Below, in pieces: positions 42,012 through 51,338 of a stretch of DNA of 64,000 bases (position 1 is its first letter; the number at the start of each line of letters is the position of its first letter). The position numbers were made by a program, and so were the translations under genes. The stretch is from positions 62,001 to 126,000 of the forward strand of contig MKVK01000013.1 in the NCBI GenBank assembly GCA_001898825.1, given 5' to 3'. Under the pieces are notes generated by a model. The model ran no database searches. It worked only from the letters and a program-made list of their open reading frames with translations, and had not been told where the DNA came from. Source of the stretch: Magnetospirillum sp. 64-120 (GTDB lineage Bacteria > Pseudomonadota > Alphaproteobacteria > Rhodospirillales > Magnetospirillaceae).

Positions 42012-42623
42012 ATGCTGATCCAGCCCATAGCCTCCTCCGCGACCCGAGGCCCCGCTTTAGCCGACATGGACGACGAAACCCTGCTGGGGCGGATGAAGCA
42101 GGACGATTCCGCCGCCTATCGTTTGCTGGTGGAACGTCATGTGGACCGCGCCTACGCCATCGCGCTTCGGGTCTTGGGCAACCAGGCCGACGCCGAGGAC
42201 GTGGCCCAGGAATGTCTGGTCAAGGTGTGGACCCATCGCCATGGCTGGCAGGACGGCAAGGCCAAGTTTTCCACCTGGCTTTACCGGGTGGTGGTCAACC
42301 GCTGTATCGATCTGCGCCGACGGCCGACCAACGACTGCCTCGACGACGTCCCCGAACCCATGGACGACGAGGCCGATTCGGTCACCACCATCCATCGCGG
42401 CCAGGTCTACGGCAAGCTGAGCGACGCCATGGGCCGCCTGCCGGAACAACAACGCCTGGCGCTGACCCTTTCCTATTTCGACGACCTGGGCAATTCCGAG
42501 ATCGCCGAGATCATGCAAACCACGGTTTCGGCGGTGGAAAGCCTGCTGAAGCGCGGCCGTCAGGCGCTGCGCGACAAGCTGCGCCGTTCCGAACGCGACG
42601 TCCGTCTGGCCCTGGCGGAGTAG
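42012..42623 (+). CDS. ECF sigma factor upstream of flagellin
   Basis: A 203-aa sigma factor: 'GNQADAEDVAQECLVKVWTH', 'FSTWLYRVVVNRCIDLRRR' and 'LPEQQRLALTLSYFDDLGNSEIAEIMQTTVSAVESLLKRGRQAL'. It is clearly related to the ECF protein at 40517. ATG 42012 is favoured over GTG 42003 because GGGGTG lies nine bases upstream. No anti-sigma gene follows; the flagellin gene starts 98 bp later. Its target is unknown. Confidence 0.9.
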   Translation: MLIQPIASSATRGPALADMDDETLLGRMKQDDSAAYRLLVERHVDRAYAIALRVLGNQADAEDVAQECLVKVWTHRHGWQDGKAKFSTWLYRVVVNRCIDLRRRPTNDCLDDVPEPMDDEADSVTTIHRGQVYGKLSDAMGRLPEQQRLALTLSYFDDLGNSEIAEIMQTTVSAVESLLKRGRQALRDKLRRSERDVRLALAE

Positions 42624-42721
42624 GGATAAAAAAAGCCGCCCGAACCGGCGCGCTGATCCGTTCCATCCAAGACGGCCCCGACAGAACCGGGGCGAATATT
42701 GGATCAGAAGGAGACAGTACC

Positions 42722-43939
42722 ATGCCGGTCATCGCCACCAACACCGCGGCCAATTCGGCCCTGCGCTATTTGAACCTGAATTCCGAAGCCCAATCCTCCA
42801 GCCTGTCCAAGCTGGCTTCGGGGTCGCGCATCACCAAGGCCTCGGACGACGCTGCCGGCCTGGCCATCGGCACCCGCATCCAGTCCGACGTCACCGTGCT
42901 GAGCCAGGCCGCCACCAACGCCAGCCAAGCCACCGCCATCCTGCAGACCGCCGATGGCGGCCTGGCCCGCATCTCGGACATCCTGCAGCGCATGAAGTCG
43001 CTGGCCACCCAGTCGGATTCGGGGTCGGTCACCGACAGCGAACGCACCTATATCGACGCCGAATACCAGGAACTGCTGGAAGAAATCGACGGCATCGCCA
43101 GTTCGACCCGCTATAACGGCGTGTCGCTGCTGGACGGCACCGGCCAGTACGCCTCGAGCAGCGCCAACGCCACCGTGTCGTCCAACTGGATGACCGACGC
43201 CCAGTATTCCGACATCACCGATTCGGCCGACGCCGACGTCTTCACCATCACCACGTCCGACGGCAACACCGTCACCTACACCGTTTCCGACGCCTATGAC
43301 GGCACCACCGGCTCGGTGTCGCTGGAAGACATCGCCGCCTCGATCAATGCCGGCGACACCACCACCCCCGAGGCCGCCAACGTCACCGCCACGGTGGAAA
43401 CCGACGACGACGGCCGCCAGCGGCTGGTGCTGACCGGCGTCGATGGCGCCACCGTCACCGCCATGGACGACACCACCGGCACCACGCTTCAGGCTGTCGG
43501 CATGCTGGCCAGCGACGGCACCACCATCGTCGGCGGTTCCAAGACCGGCGTCGATTTCATGGTCGGGACCACCTCGACCGACACCATCAACGTCTCCATC
43601 GACGACGTGGACAGCACCGCCCTGGGTCTGGCCGGCACCTCGGTGGACACCCAGACCAATTCCGAGACGGCGTTGACCGCCCTGGACGCCGCCATCGACG
43701 CGGTGATCCAGGCCCGCGCCGAAGTGGGCGCGACCATGTCGCGTTTCGAGTTCCGCTCGGAAACCATCGACACCACGTCCGAAAACCTGCAATCGGCCGA
43801 ATCGGCCATCATGGACGCCGACGTCGCCGCCGAGAAATCGGAACTGTCGTCGGCGGACGTGAAGACCCAGGCCGCCATCGCGGCGCTTTCCCAGGCCAAC
43901 CAGATGCCGCAGAACCTGTTGAGCCTGCTGAAGAGCTAA
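42722..43939 (+). CDS. flagellin
   Basis: A 405-aa flagellin. The N-terminal D0/D1 part has 'NTAANSALRYLNLNSEAQSSSLSKLASGSRITKASDDAAGLAIG' in separate conserved blocks, and the C-terminal D1/D0 part 'SAIMDADVAAEKSELSSADVKTQAAIAALSQANQMPQNLLSLL'. The central 200 residues are Thr/Asp-rich and variable. AAGGAG precedes the ATG. The protein is exported by the flagellar type III system and forms the filament. Confidence 0.95.
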   Translation: MPVIATNTAANSALRYLNLNSEAQSSSLSKLASGSRITKASDDAAGLAIGTRIQSDVTVLSQAATNASQATAILQTADGGLARISDILQRMKSLATQSDSGSVTDSERTYIDAEYQELLEEIDGIASSTRYNGVSLLDGTGQYASSSANATVSSNWMTDAQYSDITDSADADVFTITTSDGNTVTYTVSDAYDGTTGSVSLEDIAASINAGDTTTPEAANVTATVETDDDGRQRLVLTGVDGATVTAMDDTTGTTLQAVGMLASDGTTIVGGSKTGVDFMVGTTSTDTINVSIDDVDSTALGLAGTSVDTQTNSETALTALDAAIDAVIQARAEVGATMSRFEFRSETIDTTSENLQSAESAIMDADVAAEKSELSSADVKTQAAIAALSQANQMPQNLLSLLKS

Positions 43940-44028
43940 CCGGCTGTCCTGCCCCCTAGCCGGTTAAACCGGCCGGGACGGAATTTTTCCCATCCGTCCC
44001 GGCCCCCTTCTTCCCGCGCGAGGCCGCC

Positions 44029-45717
44029 ATGACCGATTCCGTCAGCTCGACCACCACCACCACGTCTTCGTCGGTCAGCTATTCGCAGAACCGCAACGAC
44101 TTCGACACCGACGCCCTGGTGGAAGCCGCCGTCGAAGCCAAGCTGGCCCGCGCCGACACCCTGGAAACCAAGGTCACCGCCAACGAAACCAAGATCGCCG
44201 CCTACGAAGAAATGCAGACCCTGCTGCTGGCCATGCAGGACAGCCTTCAAGCGCTGCGCAGCGATCCGTCGTCGTCGGGCCAGGAAGACGACGCCTTCCT
44301 GAACCGCACCGCGTACTTGACCTCGTCGACCTCGACCGACGCCGAGACCCTGCTGTCGGTCACCGTCGAGGACGGCGCCGACCTGGACAGCCACAGCGTC
44401 GAGATCCAGCAGGTCGCCACCGCCGAACGCCTGGGCGGGGGGTCGCTTTCCAGCAAAAGCGACGAAGCCGGCCTGTCGGGCGAGTTCACCATCGGCACCA
44501 CGCTGTCGGGCACCAGCACGTCGGCCACCATCACGGTGACGGAAGACATGTCGCTGGCCGACATCGCCGAAGCCATCAACGCCGAAACCACCAATACCGG
44601 GGTCAAGGCGTCGGTCCTGCAGGTCTCCAGCAGCGAATACATGCTGATCCTGACCGGCACCGAAACCAACGCCAGCATCGATCTGACTGATTCCAGCGGC
44701 ACCGTGCTGCAGGATCTGGGATTGATCGATTCCAGCGGCGACAAGCTGGACGTGCTGCAGGAAGCCAAGCCCGCCATCGTCGCCATCGACGGCGTCACCA
44801 TCACCCGCGACAGCAACGAGATCGACGACGCGCTGGATGGCATCACCCTGACGCTTTACAAGGCGGAAGCCGGCAACACCCTGACCATCGAGACCGATTA
44901 CTCGCTGTCCGACATCAAGGAACAGATCGAAGCCCTGGTCGAGGCCTACAACGCCTTCCGCGACTTCGTCATCGCCAACCAGACCACCGCCGACGACGGC
45001 ACCGCCGACGATTCCGCCGTTCTGTTCGGCGATTCGACCCTGCGGTCCATCTCCTCCAGCCTGCAAAGCGCGCTGACCGCGTCCATCGGGGAAGATTCCA
45101 TGGCGCTCTTGGGGTTGTCCTTCGACGAAGAGAACTATCTGGAGCTGGACGAGGACACCCTGGACGACGCGCTGCTCAACAGCGTCGAGGAAATCCATTC
45201 CCTGCTGGCCTACACCGCGACCACCTCCAGCGGCAACCTGACGCTGCTGCGCCATGGCGACGGGCCGGAAGCGGCCGAGTTCACCTTGGACATCACCGTT
45301 GACGACGACGGCACCATCACCAGCGTGTCGGTGGACGGCGACACGTCGCTGTTCACCGTGTCGGGGTCTCGTATCGTCGGTGCCGAGGGAACCGATTACG
45401 AAGGTCTGACCTTCGTGTTTTCGGGCAAAACCTCGCAATCCATCGACGTCAGCCTGAGCCAGGGCATCGCCGACCGCATGTGGCAGGCGGTGGAAACCGT
45501 CGCCGACGAATATGACGGCACGCTCTCCACCATGATCGACGAGTTGGAGGACGCCAACGACGATCTGGACGACCGCATCACCACCATCGAAGCCAATGCC
45601 GAAGCCTATCGTGAATACCTGTTGGACAAATACGCCCGTATCGAAGCCAAGCTGGCCGAGGCGCAATCCGTCCTCGACCTGCTGGAAGCCCTGAACAACG
45701 CCGATTCCGAGGATTGA
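44029..45717 (+). CDS. fliD: flagellar filament cap FliD
   Basis: A 562-aa protein with 'DFDTDALVEAAVEAKLARADTLETKVTANETKIAAYEEMQTLLLAMQDSLQAL' in the N-terminal coiled-coil domain, a Thr/Ser/Asp-rich centre, and a C-terminal coiled coil ('DELEDANDDLDDRITTIEANAEAYREYLLDKYARIEAKLAEAQSVLDLLEAL'). GCGAGGCC precedes the ATG. It caps the growing filament. It is followed by fliS after 3 bp. Confidence 0.92.
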   Translation: MTDSVSSTTTTTSSSVSYSQNRNDFDTDALVEAAVEAKLARADTLETKVTANETKIAAYEEMQTLLLAMQDSLQALRSDPSSSGQEDDAFLNRTAYLTSSTSTDAETLLSVTVEDGADLDSHSVEIQQVATAERLGGGSLSSKSDEAGLSGEFTIGTTLSGTSTSATITVTEDMSLADIAEAINAETTNTGVKASVLQVSSSEYMLILTGTETNASIDLTDSSGTVLQDLGLIDSSGDKLDVLQEAKPAIVAIDGVTITRDSNEIDDALDGITLTLYKAEAGNTLTIETDYSLSDIKEQIEALVEAYNAFRDFVIANQTTADDGTADDSAVLFGDSTLRSISSSLQSALTASIGEDSMALLGLSFDEENYLELDEDTLDDALLNSVEEIHSLLAYTATTSSGNLTLLRHGDGPEAAEFTLDITVDDDGTITSVSVDGDTSLFTVSGSRIVGAEGTDYEGLTFVFSGKTSQSIDVSLSQGIADRMWQAVETVADEYDGTLSTMIDELEDANDDLDDRITTIEANAEAYREYLLDKYARIEAKLAEAQSVLDLLEALNNADSED

Positions 45718-45720
45718 GCC

Positions 45721-46143
45721 ATGAACCTTTCCAAACAAGCCATCGCCGCTTATCAGACCGCCGTCATGACCACGCCCCCCTTGCAAGCCGTGGTGCTGCT
45801 GTATGACGGCATCCTGGTGCGCGTTCACAATGCCGGCCTGGCCGCCGCCAACGGCGACTACATCAAGCAGCATCAGGAAACCATGCGCGCCATCGAGATC
45901 CTGCGCGGTCTGCTGGCGGCCCTGGACCTGCAGGCCGGCGGCAAGCTGGCGGCGGGCCTTGCCGACACATATCGCGCCAACATGCAGGCGCTTTTGGCCA
46001 GCGTCGGCAAGAAGAACGCCGAAGCCAGTTGCCGCCGCATCGGTGAAGGCTTGCGGAGCTTGCGCGACGCCTGGGCGGAAATCGCCGGCATGAAGCCGGC
46101 CCGTCCCGAAAATCCGCCGAACCCCACCACAATGAATGCCTGA
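45721..46143 (+). CDS. fliS: flagellin chaperone FliS
   Basis: A 140-aa protein with 'QAIAAYQTAVMTTPPLQAVVLLYDGILVRVHNAG', the FliS N-terminal signature, and a helical bundle pattern. It binds flagellin in the cytosol before export. The order fliD-fliS is typical. Confidence 0.92.
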   Translation: MNLSKQAIAAYQTAVMTTPPLQAVVLLYDGILVRVHNAGLAAANGDYIKQHQETMRAIEILRGLLAALDLQAGGKLAAGLADTYRANMQALLASVGKKNAEASCRRIGEGLRSLRDAWAEIAGMKPARPENPPNPTTMNA

Positions 46144-46232
46144 AGCCTGTTATCGCCAGATGAATTCGGGTAAGCTCGTGCGGCTGTCCAAAGGGCGGCA
46201 CTGTTTAACGCCATCGCAGAAACCGGGGCGAC

Positions 46233-46484
46233 ATGAGCGAGATTACAATGACTGTCGGAGACTTCTCCGACTTGCTGGATCGTCTGGGCAGTGATCTGGC
46301 CCAATGGCCTGAACCACAGCGCCGCGCCGCCGAAGCCCTGCTGGAACGATCATCCAGCGCCGCCCAGGCCCTGGCCGAAGCCCTGAAACTGGCGGACGAC
46401 GTCAAAACCAGCCAACCCAAAGCTCCGCCCGGCCTTGCCGACCGCATCATCGCCGCCGCCGGTTCGGAAAAGCCGAAGAACTGA
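46233..46484 (+). CDS. uncharacterised 83-aa protein in the flagellar cluster
   Basis: A helical protein ('FSDLLDRLGSDLAQWPEPQRRAAEALLERSSSAAQALAEALKLADDV') with GGGGCGAC before the ATG. It sits 89 bp after fliS. The size would suit a small chaperone or regulator such as FliT, but no family match is recognised. Confidence 0.65.
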   Translation: MSEITMTVGDFSDLLDRLGSDLAQWPEPQRRAAEALLERSSSAAQALAEALKLADDVKTSQPKAPPGLADRIIAAAGSEKPKN

Positions 46485-46502
46485 ATGCTTTGCTTGGTTT
46501 AA

Positions 46503-46584
46503 CGTCATGGCCGGGCTTGACCCGGCCATCCACGTTTTTCCGACGGCGCCACGTGGATGCGTGGATCAAGTCCGCGCATGACGG
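46503..46584. repeat. intergenic palindromic repeat (copy 2)
   Basis: The left end CGTCATGGCCGGGCTTGACC and the right end ATGACGG match the element at 21207-21270; the middle carries a different hairpin (CCACG...CGTGG). It lies between the small flagellar gene and flgD, just before a terminator. Confidence 0.7.
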
Positions 46585-46617
46585 CACTTTGCTGATTTGA
46601 TTTTTCGCGCCCGAATT

Positions 46618-46648
46618 GGCCGCCATGACCGTATCAGTCATGGCGGCC
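46618..46648 (+). terminator. Rho-independent terminator before flgD
   Basis: GGCCGCCATGAC (46618-46629) and GTCATGGCGGCC (46637-46648) form a perfect 12-bp stem with a seven-base loop, followed by ATTTTCATTT. It separates the fliC-fliD-fliS unit from flgD. Confidence 0.7.
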
Positions 46649-46780
46649 ATTTTCATTTGGCGACATCAAGAATCAATCCGAACAGAACGAAATAAAATCT
46701 CCGCCTGATCCGGCAAATCGCATCCGTAGAAGAACACAAGAGCGGCCACCTGCCGCAAATTTCTTCCGGAGTGCGCCGAG

Positions 46781-47446
46781 ATGACCTCTGCAATCACATC
46801 GACAACCGATACGACCACGACGACGTCGTCATCGACCACTTCTGGACTGTCCGCCGACTACGACATGTTCATCCAGTTGCTGGTGGCGCAACTGCAGTAC
46901 CAGGACCCACTGGACCCCACCGACGCCACCGAGTTCACCAATCAGCTGGTCCAGTATTCCAACCTGGAACAGCAGATCGCCACCAACGACAAGCTGGATG
47001 AAGTCCTAAGCTCGCTGGACACCTTCGGGCTGTCCAGCGGCGTCGGCTATATGGGCCACACCGTCGAGGCCCAGGGCGACACCATCAGCGTCCAGGACGA
47101 CGGCACGGTCGATGCCGACTGGGTTTACACCCTGGACAGCGACGCTTCCGACGTGGCGCTGACCGTCACCGACGAAGACGGCAACGTGGTTTGGGAAGGC
47201 ACCGGCACCACCACGTCGGGCCGCAACACCTTCACCTGGGACGGCACCGACAGCGACGGCAACCAGGTGGAAGGCGGCGCCTACACGCTGTCGGTCACCG
47301 CCACCGATTCCTCGGGCGACACGGTCGAAGCCACCACCTACGTCAGCGGCAAGGTCACCGGCGTCACCTCGTCCGACGGCACCACCATCCTGGAACTGGG
47401 CGACATGGGCATCACGCTTGATGCCATCACCCGCCTGGCCTCGTAA
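46781..47446 (+). CDS. flgD: flagellar hook assembly protein FlgD
   Basis: A 221-aa protein. 'YDMFIQLLVAQLQYQDPLDPTDATEFTNQLVQYSNLEQQI' is the diagnostic FlgD N-terminal block (residues 26-66). The C-terminal part has Ig-like strands ('FTWDGTDSDGNQVEGGAYTLSV'). It acts as a scaffold for hook polymerisation. GGAG lies eleven bases before the ATG; flgE follows after 15 bp. Confidence 0.95.
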   Translation: MTSAITSTTDTTTTTSSSTTSGLSADYDMFIQLLVAQLQYQDPLDPTDATEFTNQLVQYSNLEQQIATNDKLDEVLSSLDTFGLSSGVGYMGHTVEAQGDTISVQDDGTVDADWVYTLDSDASDVALTVTDEDGNVVWEGTGTTTSGRNTFTWDGTDSDGNQVEGGAYTLSVTATDSSGDTVEATTYVSGKVTGVTSSDGTTILELGDMGITLDAITRLAS

Positions 47447-47461
47447 GCGGGGAGACACGCC

Positions 47462-48751
47462 ATGAGCCTTCTTGGAGCCATGAATTCCGCCGTCACCGCG
47501 TTGAAGTCGCAAAGCACGGCGCTGGCCATCATCTCGGACAACCTGTCCAACTCGTCCACCACCGGCTACAAGGCCAACACCACCAGCTTCAAGACCCTGG
47601 TCACCCAATCCTATTCGGGGACGTCCTATGCGTCGGGCGGCGTGTCCGCCTCGGTGCGCCAGAACATCACCAATCAGGGCGTGATCAGCGCCACCAGCAA
47701 CTCCACCGACCTGGCGCTGGACGGCGACGGCTTCTTCGTCGTCACCTACGGCACGTCGGGCGAAGAAACCATGTTCACCCGTAACGGCGAATTCGAAATC
47801 GACGCCAACGGCTTCATGTGCATCGGCAATTACTACCTGCAGGGTTGGGAAACCGATGCCGACGGCAACGTCATCGCCGGCTCGACCAATTCGTCCTCGA
47901 CCCTGGAAGACGTCAACGTCAACCGCTTCACCGGCACCGCCGAGGCCACCAGCGCCGAGACCATCCAGGCCAACCTGCCGGCCGACGCCGAGGTGGGCGA
48001 CACCGTCACCGCCACCATGGAAGTGTTCGACGCCCTGGGCGTGTCGCACACGGTGACCATGAGCTATGAAAAGACCGCCGCCAACGAATGGGAACTGTCG
48101 TTTTCGGACCCGGTGCTCAGTTCGGACACCTCGTCCACCTCGGGGACGGTCACCGGCGGCCCCTTCACCCTGACCTTCGCCGACGGCGCGCTGTCCACCA
48201 TCACCGACAGCACCGGCACCGCCACCGAGCTGGAAATCGGCATCACCGGCTTCACCACCGGGGCCTCGGACATTTCCACCATCACCATCGACATCGGCCA
48301 GGACAGCGGCACCGGTTCCTTGACCCAGTATTCGTCCAACAGCGACGAGCCGGACATCTCGATCACCTCGATTTCCGGCGACGGTGTCGAATACGGCGCC
48401 ATGTCCTCGGTGGAAATCGACGACACCGGGGTGATCTGGGCCCATTTCGACAACGGCATGGATGTGGCCATCTACAAGATCGCGGTGGCCGACTTCCCCA
48501 ACGCCAACGGCCTGGAAGTCACCAATGGCGGCATCTATCGCCAGACCGCCAATTCCGGCGACTTCACGCTTCACGAAGCCGGCGAGGACGGTGTCGCCAC
48601 CATCACCGCCAGCGCGCTGGAAACATCCACCGTGGACACGTCCGACGAGTTCACCCGGATGATCGCCGCCCAGCAGGCCTATGGCGCCGCCTCGCAGGTG
48701 ATCAGCACCTGTTCGGACATGTTCGACGACCTGATGGCGGCCGTCCGCTAA
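47462..48751 (+). CDS. flgE: flagellar hook protein FlgE
   Basis: A 429-aa protein with 'AMNSAVTALKSQSTALAIISDNLSNSSTTGYK' at the N-terminus, 'LALDGDGFFVV' and a C-terminal 'TSDEFTRMIAAQQAYGAASQVISTCSDMFDDLMAAV'. These are the conserved ends of hook proteins. It forms the curved hook. Confidence 0.94.
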   Translation: MSLLGAMNSAVTALKSQSTALAIISDNLSNSSTTGYKANTTSFKTLVTQSYSGTSYASGGVSASVRQNITNQGVISATSNSTDLALDGDGFFVVTYGTSGEETMFTRNGEFEIDANGFMCIGNYYLQGWETDADGNVIAGSTNSSSTLEDVNVNRFTGTAEATSAETIQANLPADAEVGDTVTATMEVFDALGVSHTVTMSYEKTAANEWELSFSDPVLSSDTSSTSGTVTGGPFTLTFADGALSTITDSTGTATELEIGITGFTTGASDISTITIDIGQDSGTGSLTQYSSNSDEPDISITSISGDGVEYGAMSSVEIDDTGVIWAHFDNGMDVAIYKIAVADFPNANGLEVTNGGIYRQTANSGDFTLHEAGEDGVATITASALETSTVDTSDEFTRMIAAQQAYGAASQVISTCSDMFDDLMAAVR

Positions 48752-48770
48752 CCCAAGGGGGAATGACGAA

Positions 48771-49118
48771 ATGAACAGCAAGCCCAACCAAGCCCAATCG
48801 GTGTCCCCCATGGAAGCCCGGGCCAACCAAGCCCTGGCCCGGGCCCATCTGCAGATCGGGACCGCCGAGATGACCGAGGCCGACGCCGCCAACCTGTCCA
48901 TCCGTCTGGCCGGGCAACTGGCCGGCCTGCCCGACGACCAGCGCCGCCTGCGTCGCCGCGACTTGGCCCTGGTCGTCCACGACCTGGAAGCCCTGGTGGA
49001 CGCCCTGGAAACCGAGCTGGGCGAACTGGCCGGCGAGTTGAAGGCCCTGAACCACCGCACCGGCGCCGTCCGCGCCTATGGCGCCGCCAAAAATGTCGTC
49101 GCGCTGCGGCGCCCCTAA
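48771..49118 (+). CDS. uncharacterised 115-aa protein between flgE and flgN-like gene
   Basis: A charged helical protein ('DDQRRLRRRDLALVVHDLEALVDALETELGELAGELKALNHRTGAVRAY') with coiled-coil character. The GGGG leader before the ATG is weak. Its stop codon lies inside the first unit of a 27-bp tandem duplication. By position it may be a flagellar accessory protein; no family is recognised. Confidence 0.7.
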   Translation: MNSKPNQAQSVSPMEARANQALARAHLQIGTAEMTEADAANLSIRLAGQLAGLPDDQRRLRRRDLALVVHDLEALVDALETELGELAGELKALNHRTGAVRAYGAAKNVVALRRP

Positions 49119-49153
49119 AACAGCTTCGCGCTGCGGCGCCCCTAAAACAGCTT
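49100..49153. repeat. 27-bp tandem duplication over a stop codon
   Basis: The unit at 49100-49126 is repeated exactly at 49127-49153, and a third partial unit starts at 49154. Each unit contains CCCTAAAA, and the TAA of the first ends the gene at 48771-49118. The second copy lies in the 67-bp gap before the FlgN-like gene. Confidence 0.85.
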
Positions 49154-49185
49154 CGCGCTTCGTCGGTCCTAAAGGAGTAAGCCCC

Positions 49186-49650
49186 ATGCTGCCCTTCATC
49201 CCCCAGCCCATCGCAACCGAACGCCCCGCCCGTCAGACGGCCGAGGCTCTGCTCGACACCGTTTCAGAATTGTCGGAACTGATCGCCGAGGAAAACCGGG
49301 CGCTGGCCGCCGGCTACCCCGCCGGCCTGGCGTCCAGCACCGAGCGCAAGACCATGCTGGCCGCCGAATATGCCGATCTGTGGGAAGACCTGGGGGCCGA
49401 AGGCGCGGCCATGCTGGCCCAGGACCCGGAATTCAGCCGGGTGCTGATGGCCGCCGTCGTGGCCCTGCGTCATGCCACCCAGGAAAACGCCACCCGGCTG
49501 GAAGCCGCCATGTCGGCGTCGCGCCGCCGGGTCGAGGCGGTGCTGGAAGCGCTGCGCGCCGACGGCAGCTCGTCGCGCCCCTATGGCGCCAAGGGCGACA
49601 TCCCGCTGGACCTGAAGCTGTCTGCGCTCGGCACCAACTACCACGCCTGA
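49186..49650 (+). CDS. FlgN-like flagellar chaperone
   Basis: A 154-aa helical protein. 'AEALLDTVSELSELIAEENRALAAGYPAGLASSTERKTMLAAEYADLWEDL' is the pattern of the FlgN family: an early helix with a 'EN..L..g' motif followed by 'K..L...Y'. AAGGAG lies nine bases before the ATG; longer in-frame starts would read through the tandem repeat. It is followed by flgK and flgL, which FlgN chaperones serve. Confidence 0.75.
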   Translation: MLPFIPQPIATERPARQTAEALLDTVSELSELIAEENRALAAGYPAGLASSTERKTMLAAEYADLWEDLGAEGAAMLAQDPEFSRVLMAAVVALRHATQENATRLEAAMSASRRRVEAVLEALRADGSSSRPYGAKGDIPLDLKLSALGTNYHA

Positions 49651-49674
49651 TCCATCGGATCGCGGGAGGCCGCC

Positions 49675-51336
49675 ATGTCCCTGTCCCTGGCACTCGGTTC
49701 GGCGACGTCGTCGCTGCGGACCATCCAAAGCGAACTGGCGATCGCGTCCAACAACATCGCCAACGCCGACACCGACGGCTACACCGTCAAGTCGGGGGTC
49801 AAGACCAGCACCACCACCGGTGGCAACGGCATCGGCACCGGCGTCAGCCTGACGGTGATCGTTTCCAAGGTGGACGCCAACCTGCTGAAAAGCATCGTCG
49901 CCGCCACCTCGGGCAACGCCGAGGCGTCCACCACCCAGGATTTCCTGGATCAGTTGTCCGACATCATGGGGCAACTGTCGTCCAGCGACAGCGGCGACAC
50001 CTTGGCCACCGCCCTGTCAGAATTGTCGACCACCTTCGAGGAACTGGCCGCCACCCCGGAAAGCGAGACCCTGAAGACCCAAGCCGTGCTGCAATTGACC
50101 GACGTGGCGGCCAATCTGCGCGACACATCGGCCCAGGTCCAGGACTTGCGGGCCCAGGCCGACCAAGACATCGAAAGCGCGGTGCAGACCGTCAACGACA
50201 CCCTGCACGCCATCGACGAGTTGAACGATTCCATCGTCACCGCCCAGGCCCGGGGCGATTCCACCGCCGACCTGGAAGACCAGCGGATGGTTCTGGTCAG
50301 CCAATTGGCCGAACAGATCAACGTCAGCTATTTCACCGACGACACCGGCGCCATGAGCATCTACACCGGCGGCCAGCCGCTGCTGAATTCGTCGGTGCAC
50401 GAGCTGTCCTATCAGGCCACCAACACGGTGACCTCGGAAACCGTCTATCCCACCGGTTTCGACGCCATCACCCTGAACGGCGCGGATATCACCAGTTCCA
50501 TCAAGTCGGGCAGTCTGGCGTCGTTGGTGGAACTGCGCGACGACACCCTGGTCGAGGTGCAGGACCAGTTGGACGCCATCGCCACCGAGTTGAAGGACCA
50601 GCTGAACGAACTGAACAACGCGGGCAGCGCCATGCCGGCACCGTCCACCCTGACCGGCTCGGTTTCCGGGTTTGCCGGCACCGACACCCTGACCGCCACC
50701 GGCACCTTGACCGTGGCCGTGACCGACGCGGACGGCAATCTGGTGTCCAGCGCCGACATCGACATGACCACGGTGACCAGCGTCGACGACCTGCTGACCC
50801 AGTTGAACGCGACCAGCGGCATCAGCGCCAGCCTGGATGCCGACGGCCAATTGGTCATCACGACCACCGATTCCTCCACCGGGGTGGCGTTGTCGGGCGG
50901 CGATATGGGCGGCGACAGCGTGTCGTCCGCTTTCGGCCTGAACGATCTGGTCACCGGCGACGGCGCCGAAGACCTTTATGTGCGGTCCGACATCGCCGCT
51001 GACCCGTCCCTGCTGGCGGTGGCGTCGCTGACCGACGACGGGCTGTCGCTGGCCGCCGGCGCGTTGTCGCAATCCATGGCCGACATCATTTCCACCGACA
51101 AAGCGTCCGCACTGGTGGCGCAGGTGGGGTCGTGGGCCGACGCCGCAGACAGCGACGCCACCTCGAAGGAAACCACGCTGACGGCGCTGACCGATTCGTT
51201 TTCGTCCAGCTATGGCGTCAACATCGACGAAGAAACCGCCCGCATCTCGGAACTGGAAAACGCCTATCAAGCGTCAGCCCAAGTGCTGTCCGCCATTCAA
51301 GAGATGTTCGATTCCCTTTTGAACGCCGTGAGCTGA
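49675..51336 (+). CDS. flgK: flagellar hook-associated protein FlgK
   Basis: A 553-aa protein with 'LRTIQSELAIASNNIANADTDGYTVKSGV' at the N-terminus, 'LVSQLAEQINVSYFTDDTGAMSIYTGGQPLL' in the middle, and a C-terminal 'GVNIDEETARISELENAYQASAQVLSAIQEMFDSLL'. These are the FlgK signatures. It joins hook and filament. Its stop is 2 bp before flgL. Confidence 0.94.
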   Translation: MSLSLALGSATSSLRTIQSELAIASNNIANADTDGYTVKSGVKTSTTTGGNGIGTGVSLTVIVSKVDANLLKSIVAATSGNAEASTTQDFLDQLSDIMGQLSSSDSGDTLATALSELSTTFEELAATPESETLKTQAVLQLTDVAANLRDTSAQVQDLRAQADQDIESAVQTVNDTLHAIDELNDSIVTAQARGDSTADLEDQRMVLVSQLAEQINVSYFTDDTGAMSIYTGGQPLLNSSVHELSYQATNTVTSETVYPTGFDAITLNGADITSSIKSGSLASLVELRDDTLVEVQDQLDAIATELKDQLNELNNAGSAMPAPSTLTGSVSGFAGTDTLTATGTLTVAVTDADGNLVSSADIDMTTVTSVDDLLTQLNATSGISASLDADGQLVITTTDSSTGVALSGGDMGGDSVSSAFGLNDLVTGDGAEDLYVRSDIAADPSLLAVASLTDDGLSLAAGALSQSMADIISTDKASALVAQVGSWADAADSDATSKETTLTALTDSFSSSYGVNIDEETARISELENAYQASAQVLSAIQEMFDSLLNAVS

Positions 51337-51338
51337 CC

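Noticed and set aside
46503-46648. CRISPR-like repeats between fliS and flgD
   Set aside because: There is one dispersed palindromic element and one terminator hairpin; no regularly spaced identical repeats or cas genes.
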